In this document: positions 58,921 through 64,000 of the stretch, piece after piece
Layout of the letters: each line of letters opens with the position of its first letter
How positions within the stretch are numbered: position 1 is the stretch's first letter
Assembly: GCA_963818725.1 (NCBI GenBank)
Contig: CAWFTU010000014.1
Location: forward strand, 744,001-808,000
Origin: DATFDN01 sp963818725
Lineage (GTDB): Bacteria; Pseudomonadota; Alphaproteobacteria; Acetobacterales; Acetobacteraceae
DNA length: 64,000 nucleotides
Direction of reading: 5' to 3'
Program-made: the position numbers and the translations under genes
The notes under the pieces: generated by a model
Databases searched by the model: none
Told to the model about the DNA's origin: nothing
What the model saw: the letters and a program-made list of their open reading frames with translations, nothing else

Positions 58921-60627
58921 CTATGACGTGAGCGCCTCACCGATCTGCGCCATCGTGAGCGGCCGGTCATCAAGCAGCATCGCGGTCGCCGCACGTTCCC
59001 ACGCCGCTTCCTCAGGCGCCAGCGGATCGCGCGGCGTGAGGCGGTGGACGAGGACACAGCGGGCAACGAGGGCGCGGCGCGCGTCGGCGCCGGGACGGGT
59101 CGCCTCCCAGGCCAGCAGGACGGCGCTGGCGGCGTTGTAGAGGGCGGTGGCAGCCTCGCGGACCAGGGTCTCCTGCCCGGCGGCGCGCTCGGCGGCCTCG
59201 GTCGCACGGTCGAGAGCGGTGCCGATAGCGGCGCGGAACGCCGCCGGGAGTGGCGCGGCGTCGAGGCGGCGGGTCAGCAGCGCGCGCAGAGCGCGATGCG
59301 CGCCCTCGCGCCGGACGGCGCGGCCGATCACGTCCTGGGCGTTGATGTTGCTGGTGCCTTCCCAGAGCAGGCCCACCTGGGCGTCGCGAATCAGGCGCGG
59401 GTTCACCCAGTCCTCGATGTAGCCGTTGCCCCCGCGCGCCTCCATGGCCCCTGTGGCGACGGCGACGTTGTCGCGGCAGGCGCGCAGCTTGAGCAGGCCG
59501 GTGAGGATGCGGAGCTCGTCGGCGCCGCCGCGCCCCATCGCGTCGGCGGTGGCGAGGGCCATCGACAGCGCCTGCTCGGTGGGCACCAGCAGCTTGAGGA
59601 GCTGGCGGCGCATCAGCGGGTGCTCGACGACCGCGCTGCCAAAGGCCCTGCGCCCGCGCGCCGCCACCAGCGCTTCGTTGAGGCAGCGCCGCATCATCGA
59701 CGCCGCGCGGACCCCGTGCGAGAGGCGCGAGAGATTGACCTGCGCCATCATCTGCTTGAGGCCGGCGTCGATGTCGCCGACCAGGTAGGCTTCGGCCCCC
59801 TCTAGCCTGATCTCGCCCGAGGCCATCGAGCGCGTCCCGAGCTTGTCCTTCAGGCGCACGATCCGGTATGCGTTGCGGCGTCCTTCGCGCAGGCGGCGCG
59901 GCAAGGCGAACAGTGCGAGGCCGCGGGTGCCGTCCGCCGCGCCCTCGGGCCGGGCGAGGATCAGCGCGATGTCGGCGTCGGTGTGCGAGCAGAACCATTT
60001 CTCGCCATACAGGCGCCAGGCGCCATCCTGTTCGCGCGCCACCGTCTCGATCGCGCCAACATCGGACCCGCCGGCCTTTTCCGTCATGAATTGCGTGCCC
60101 TTCCACAACCGGGAAAGGTCGGGCGAGAGCATTCGGGGCAGGAGGTAGGATCGCAGCGCCTCGGAGCCGAAGCGGCGGATCAGGTGAATGGAGGTGTCGG
60201 TGACGCTGATCGGGCACATCAGGCCGAACTCGGCCTGCACGAACAAGTACTGGAAGGCGTATTTCGCCACCGGCGGCAGCGGCGCGTCCATCCCCAGCAC
60301 GCCGGCGCGATGGCTCATCGCGTGGAACTGGAAATCGCCGAAGGCGATGGCCTCCATCTCGCGATAGGCCGGGTGGTACTCGATCCAGTCCTCGTCACGT
60401 CCGAAACGGTCGCGTGGGTGCAACACGGGCGGGTGGCGGTCGGCGATCCGCGCCAGCTCGTCGAGGCGGCCCCCGGCGAGCTGGCCGAGGCGGGCGAAAT
60501 GCGGATCGAGGGTGGCGCGGACATCGGCAGGGAGATAGATCGCGAGCAGGTCGCGCAGGCCGCGATCAACGGCATAGAAGTCCATGCCGGCGCAGTCGGG
60601 GGCGATGTGGTCGGAGGCGTCGGGCAT
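58921..60627 (-). CDS. AidB-type acyl-CoA dehydrogenase
   Basis: 568 residues. WKGTQFMTEKAGGSDVGAIET, KWFCSHTDADIALILARPEG, LKDKLGTRSMASGEIRLEGA, YLVGDIDAGLKQMMAQVNLSRL, GGNGYIEDWVNPRLIRDAQV and LWEGTSNINAQDVI are the AidB-like landmarks. FAD enzyme. AidB relatives protect DNA from alkylation or act on unknown acyl-CoAs. Two in-frame ATGs lie close together; MPDASDHI at 60627 is chosen. Confidence 0.9.
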   Translation of the reverse strand: MPDASDHIAPDCAGMDFYAVDRGLRDLLAIYLPADVRATLDPHFARLGQLAGGRLDELARIADRHPPVLHPRDRFGRDEDWIEYHPAYREMEAIAFGDFQFHAMSHRAGVLGMDAPLPPVAKYAFQYLFVQAEFGLMCPISVTDTSIHLIRRFGSEALRSYLLPRMLSPDLSRLWKGTQFMTEKAGGSDVGAIETVAREQDGAWRLYGEKWFCSHTDADIALILARPEGAADGTRGLALFALPRRLREGRRNAYRIVRLKDKLGTRSMASGEIRLEGAEAYLVGDIDAGLKQMMAQVNLSRLSHGVRAASMMRRCLNEALVAARGRRAFGSAVVEHPLMRRQLLKLLVPTEQALSMALATADAMGRGGADELRILTGLLKLRACRDNVAVATGAMEARGGNGYIEDWVNPRLIRDAQVGLLWEGTSNINAQDVIGRAVRREGAHRALRALLTRRLDAAPLPAAFRAAIGTALDRATEAAERAAGQETLVREAATALYNAASAVLLAWEATRPGADARRALVARCVLVHRLTPRDPLAPEEAAWERAATAMLLDDRPLTMAQIGEALTS

Positions 60628-60700
60628 TTCAGGGGGCCTCAAAAGTGAGGTGTCATAGCGTTCTCCCGAGGCGACAAGCTTTACAGCGATCCGCCGTCAT

Positions 60701-60811
60701 TCTCCCTCTCCCGCTTGCGGGAAAGGGTTGGGGTGAGGGTGTCCCCGGTTCTCTCCGCACGGACGCCGCCCTCACCGCAACCCTCTCCCCCCGAGAGCGG
60801 GTGGAGAGGGA
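60701..60811. repeat. CCCTCTCCC-type palindromic repeat
   Basis: Two half-copies in opposite orientation: CTCCCTCTCCCGCTTGCGGG ... GTTGGGGTGAGGGTG and CGCCCTCACCGCAACCCTCTCC ... GGAGAGGGAG (read with interruptions). Together they form a large imperfect palindrome filling most of the 234-bp gap between the acyl-CoA dehydrogenase and the UxaA gene. Confidence 0.8.
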
Positions 60812-60876
60812 GTTATCGGAGAACGCGACTGCAATCGCAAAGCAGTCGCGCAAACGAGGCTAATACGCTGGTGCCC

Positions 60877-62397
60877 TCACATCGTCGCCCCGATTACCCA
60901 GGGCGCGAACTCCGCCGCGCCGAAGTCGAACTGCTCGCTTTTCGTCCGCTCCCCTGAGGCCACGCGCAGCATGAGATCGAAGATTCGCGCCCCGCACTCC
61001 TGCACGGTCTCGTCGCCCTCGAGGACGGTGCCGCAATTGATGTCCATGTCGTCCTCCAGCCGGCGGAACATGGGCGTGTTGGTGGCGAGCTTGATCGAGG
61101 GCGCGGGCTTGCAGCCGAACACGCTGCCCCGTCCAGTGGTAAAGCAGACGAGGTTGGCGCCGCCCGCGACCTGGCCGGTGGCGGCGACGGGGTCGAAGCC
61201 GGGGGTGTCCATGAACACGAAGCCCTTGGCCGTGATCGGCTCGGCATAGCGCACCACGTCCACCAGGTTGGTGCTGCCCGCCTTGGCCATGGCGCCGAGG
61301 GACTTCTCCAGGATCGTGGTCAGCCCGCCCGCCTTGTTGCCGGGCGAGGGGTTGGCGTTCATCTCGGCGCCCTCGCGCCTGGTGTACTCCTCCCACCAGC
61401 GCATCAAGGCGACAAGCTTCTCGCCGACCTCGCGCGAGACGGCGCGGCGGGTGAGCAGATGCTCCGCGCCATAGGTCTCGGGAGTCTCCGACAGAATCAC
61501 CGTTCCGCCGTGGCGCACCACAAGGTCGCTGGCAGCGCCGAGGGAGGGGTTGGCGGAGACGCCGGAATAGCCGTCCGAGCCGCCGCATTGCAGCGCGACG
61601 CACAGCTCGCGCGCGGGGACCGGCTCGCGCGCGACCTCGTTCGCCTCGGCGAGCACCTCGCGGACGAAGGCGACCCCGGCCTCGACGGTCCGGCGCGAGC
61701 CGCCGAGCGCCTGGATGTCCATCGCCTTCAGCCGGCCGGCGACGCGCTGCTCGGTGATCAGGCCGCCGAGCTGGTTCACCTCGCAGCCGAGCCCGAGGGC
61801 CACGACATGCGAGAAGTTCGGATGCCGCGCGTAGCCGGCGAGCGTGCGGCGCAGCAAGACAAGCGGCTCGCCCTCGGCCATGCCGCACCCGGTCTTGTGG
61901 GTCAGGGCCACCACGCTATCGACATTTGGGAACTCGGCCAGCGGATCATGGCCGGTGAGCGGGTTGCGGCGGAACACGTCGGCGATCACGCCGGCGACAT
62001 GGGCCGAGCAGTTCACGCTGGTGAGGATGCCGATATAGTTGCGCGTGGCCACCCGGCCATCTGGGCGGCGGATGCCCATGAACGTCGCCGGGGGCTCGAT
62101 GAACGCGGTCGGGCTTGCGTCAGCCCCGTAGGCGTAGTCCTTGGCGAAATCGCCCATGCCGCAGTTCTGGACATGCACGTGCCGCCCCGGCGCGATCGGC
62201 TGCGTGGCGAAGCCGATCACCTGGCCGTAGCGGCGGACCGGCTCGCCTGGCTCGATGGGGCGAACCGCGGCCTTGTGGCCGGCGGGGATGCGCTCGGCGG
62301 CGGCAACGCCATCGGCAACGGGCGTGCCGGGCAGCAGCGTGGCGCGCGCGATCACGACGTTATCGGTCTGGTGCAGGCGGATCACGGGCGAAGGCAT
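60877..62397 (-). CDS. UxaA-family sugar-acid dehydratase (altronate dehydratase-like)
   Basis: 506 residues. N-terminal SAF domain (VIRLHQTDNVVIARATLLPG ... IPAGHKAAVRPIEPGEPVRRYG) followed by the dehydratase body: GIRRPDGRVATRNYIGILTSVNCS, HKTGCGMAEGEPL, LQCGGSDGYSGVSANPSLG and GCKPAPSIKLATN. Conserved Cys residues could hold an Fe-S cluster or metal. Removes water from an aldonic acid to give 2-keto-3-deoxy sugar acid; the following aldolase gene fits this role. Confidence 0.9.
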   Translation of the reverse strand: MPSPVIRLHQTDNVVIARATLLPGTPVADGVAAAERIPAGHKAAVRPIEPGEPVRRYGQVIGFATQPIAPGRHVHVQNCGMGDFAKDYAYGADASPTAFIEPPATFMGIRRPDGRVATRNYIGILTSVNCSAHVAGVIADVFRRNPLTGHDPLAEFPNVDSVVALTHKTGCGMAEGEPLVLLRRTLAGYARHPNFSHVVALGLGCEVNQLGGLITEQRVAGRLKAMDIQALGGSRRTVEAGVAFVREVLAEANEVAREPVPARELCVALQCGGSDGYSGVSANPSLGAASDLVVRHGGTVILSETPETYGAEHLLTRRAVSREVGEKLVALMRWWEEYTRREGAEMNANPSPGNKAGGLTTILEKSLGAMAKAGSTNLVDVVRYAEPITAKGFVFMDTPGFDPVAATGQVAGGANLVCFTTGRGSVFGCKPAPSIKLATNTPMFRRLEDDMDINCGTVLEGDETVQECGARIFDLMLRVASGERTKSEQFDFGAAEFAPWVIGATM

Positions 62398-62419
62398 GGT
62401 GGAACCCTTGTGCGTGTGG

Positions 62420-62502
62420 CCCCTCCCCCCGGCCCCTCCCGCAAGGGGAGGGGGAGTCGTGCCGCGAGCCCCTCCCCTTGCGGGAGGGGTTGGGGAGGGA
62501 GC
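62420..62502. repeat. CCCCTCCC-type palindromic repeat
   Basis: CCCCTCCC ... GCAAGGGGAGGGG followed by an inverted copy CCCCTCCCCTTGCGGGAGGGG. It occupies the gap between the UxaA and aldolase genes. Confidence 0.82.
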
Positions 62503-62530
62503 GGTCCGGACGACTACTTAGCCCGGTCTG

Positions 62531-63310
62531 TCACCCCGCGACAGGCCCGGCGGCCTTCCGCGTCGCGGCGACGGCCTCGCGCGCGGCGCGGGCCATGAGG
62601 CCGCTGTCATTGGCGATGGTCACGAAGCGGAACCCCATGTCGATCATGCGCGCGGCATAGGCCGGCGTGCCGTTGTGCAGGCCGGCGAACAGGCCGCGCT
62701 TCTTGGTCTCGCGGATCAACATCTCGTAGATGCCGAGGATCTTCGGCTCCTCGCGATCCAGGACCGGAATCATCCCGAGCGAAAAGCCGAGGTCGGACGG
62801 CCCGACGTAGATGCCGCTGATCCCCGGCACGTCGAGGATCGCCTCGACGTTGTCGATCGCATCCTGGGTCTCGATCATCGGGATGACCATGACCTCGTCA
62901 TTGGCGATCTTCTGGTAGTTGCTGGCCTCGCCGTACATGGCGGCGCGGATCGGGCCGTTGCTGCGCTTGCCGGCGGGCGGATAGAGGCTGTACTCGACCA
63001 GGCGCTGCGCCTCCTCCCTGGTGTTCACCATCGGGCAGATCACGCCCCAGGCCCCTCCGTCCAGCACCTTGCCGATGATGCCCGGCTCGTTCCACGGCAC
63101 GCGCACCAGCGGCGTCACGGGATGCGGCTGCATGGCCTGGAAGCATTGGACCATGGACTGGTAATCCTGGACGCCGTGCTGCATGTCGACGGTGACGCTG
63201 TCCCAGCCGCACTGCGCCATCACCTCGGCCGAGAAGCCCGAGGGGATCGCGAGCCAGCCGTTGACGACCGCCTTGCCCTCCTTAAGCCGCTGCTTGATCC
63301 GGTTGGTCAT
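62531..63310 (-). CDS. HpcH/HpaI-family 2-keto-3-deoxy-sugar-acid aldolase
   Basis: 259 residues. AEVMAQCGWDSVTVDMQHGV, PLVRVPWNEPGIIGKVLDGGAWGVICPMV, AAMYGEASNYQKIANDEVMVIPMIETQDAI, GIYVGPSDLGFSLG and RFVTIANDSGLM define the class II, metal-dependent TIM-barrel fold. It likely cleaves 2-keto-3-deoxy sugar acids to pyruvate and an aldehyde, acting after the UxaA dehydratase. Confidence 0.9.
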   Translation of the reverse strand: MTNRIKQRLKEGKAVVNGWLAIPSGFSAEVMAQCGWDSVTVDMQHGVQDYQSMVQCFQAMQPHPVTPLVRVPWNEPGIIGKVLDGGAWGVICPMVNTREEAQRLVEYSLYPPAGKRSNGPIRAAMYGEASNYQKIANDEVMVIPMIETQDAIDNVEAILDVPGISGIYVGPSDLGFSLGMIPVLDREEPKILGIYEMLIRETKKRGLFAGLHNGTPAYAARMIDMGFRFVTIANDSGLMARAAREAVAATRKAAGPVAG

Positions 63311-63543
63311 GGCGCACTCTCCTCGTCTCCTCCGTGGCGCGGACGCTAGGAGGGAGACCGGACGCCGTCAACGCGCGAACGGCGCACGCGAACGAGCCCC
63401 AGACCGCACATACAAAGACATTTGCGTGCGAATTATTGGGACAATGATCACACATCGAAACTCTGTGACGTAATTTAATCTTAAGGTCGTTCTCTGAGAC
63501 TGAGGGCGTTTTCCACTCTGGCTGATGCCAAGGAGACGTTCCT
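63311..63543. other. AT-rich intergenic region
   Basis: 233 bases with a strikingly AT-rich core at about 63405-63500 between the divergent aldolase and beta-helix genes. AAGGAG at about 63531 serves the TTG start at 63544. A foreign-origin or regulated promoter is possible; no clear -35/-10 pair was picked. Confidence 0.4.
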
Positions 63544-64000
63544 TTGACGACGCTGACCGTTGGCGCGGGGCTGCAATACAGCACCATCGCCCAGGCTGTG
63601 GCCGCCTCGCACGACAACGACGTGATCCTGATCGAGGCCGCACGTACAAGAACGATTTCGTGCAGATCAACGACAGCGTCACGCTGCGCGCGATCGGCGG
63701 GATGGCGACGATCCAGGCCACGGTGCCCCCGAGCAACCTGAAGGGGATCATCACCGTCGGCGACGGCGGCCACGCCCCGAACGTCGTCCTCGACGGCCTG
63801 GTCCGGGCCGGCGCCACGATCGCGGCGGCCGACGGCAACAACGGCGCCGGCATCCGCTACCAGAGCGGCAACCTGACGCTGGACAACGACATCATCCGCA
63901 ACAACCAGGACGGGCTGCTGGCGACGCCCGCCGTCGCCAACCAGGGGACGATCATCGTCAACGCCTCGACCTTCGCGGCCAATGGCGCGGGCGACGGTTA
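63544..64000 (+). pseudogene. right-handed parallel beta-helix protein, frameshifted and cut by window end
   Basis: TTG start with AAGGAG 8 bases upstream: MTTLTVGAGLQYSTIAQAVA, the usual opening of pectate-lyase-like or Hedgehog/intein-linked beta-helix proteins of this group. The frame is lost at about 63633. With one G restored (GCCGCACG to GCCGGCACG) it continues TYKNDFVQINDSVTLRAIGG ... VVLDGLV ... NGAGIRYQSGNLTLDNDIIR to the edge. Likely secreted; the rest lies outside. Confidence 0.75.

Overview
The window is a high-GC chromosome segment (GC-rich third codon positions almost throughout) that reads as an alphaproteobacterium, most likely a member of the Acetobacteraceae or a relative in the Rhodospirillales. 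That inference rests on a MucR-type regulator, a Fur/Mur-type regulator lacking the C-terminal CxxC motif, OlsB, DUF6489, DUF2125, a cyanide-insensitive-type bd oxidase followed by a DUF2474 protein, an HPF protein fused to a cold-shock domain, and WGxxGxxG and CCCTCTCCC-type palindromic repeats. No rRNA, tRNA, CRISPR array or replication origin was seen.

Layout. 1-4.9 kb: the N-terminal part of a large FAD-dependent oxidoreductase, a small ORF, a candidate small RNA with three anti-Shine-Dalgarno heptamers, and a frameshifted prpE. 4.9-15.5 kb: an EmrAB-type efflux operon with its divergent TetR regulator, taken apart by mobile elements. emrB carries an IS66-family element and an IS1595-family element, and the latter's transposase gene is itself split by an ORF-less group II intron. 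An IS66-family element (containing an IS630, which contains a second IS1595) sits exactly at the emrA start codon. Target duplications at nearly every junction allow the ancestral genes to be rebuilt base for base. 15.7-22.7 kb: a molybdate-binding pair, a TPP enzyme, a peptidoglycan-binding lipoprotein, nth, a DUF2244 gene and an IS4-family element inserted at that gene's stop codon. 22.7-30.2 kb: housekeeping and envelope genes (an XRE regulator with a near-consensus promoter, lnt-olsB-fur, mucR, tusA, rimI-tsaB, rutE-like, NifU-like). 30.2-33.0 kb: cydAB with DUF2474 and an ACT-like protein. 33.3-45.3 kb: DUF2125, plsC-ydcF-ftsX-ftsE, an MFS transporter, a solitary nucleotidyltransferase, pgi-mutL and an AI-2E family transporter. 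45.4-50.7 kb: HPF-CSD, an M20 peptidase, FemAB, a CDF transporter and a threonine-synthase-like protein. 50.8-63.3 kb: a catabolic-looking set (PhyH dioxygenase, two SDRs, a luciferase-like flavin oxidoreductase, an amidohydrolase, a 2-hydroxyacid dehydrogenase, a serine hydrolase, an AidB-type acyl-CoA dehydrogenase, a UxaA-type dehydratase, an HpaI-type aldolase). The last 450 bases hold the start of a frameshifted beta-helix protein.

How the parts work together. The conserved genes form short operons with start/stop overlaps (fur-olsB-lnt, tsaB-rimI, NifU-rutE, ftsE-ftsX-ydcF-plsC, cydA-cydB-DUF2474). The accessory part records sequential insertions into one efflux locus. Seven otherwise intact reading frames carry single-base indels, several in short homopolymers. 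Unpolished long-read sequence is therefore a real alternative to gene decay for those seven, but not for the IS insertions.
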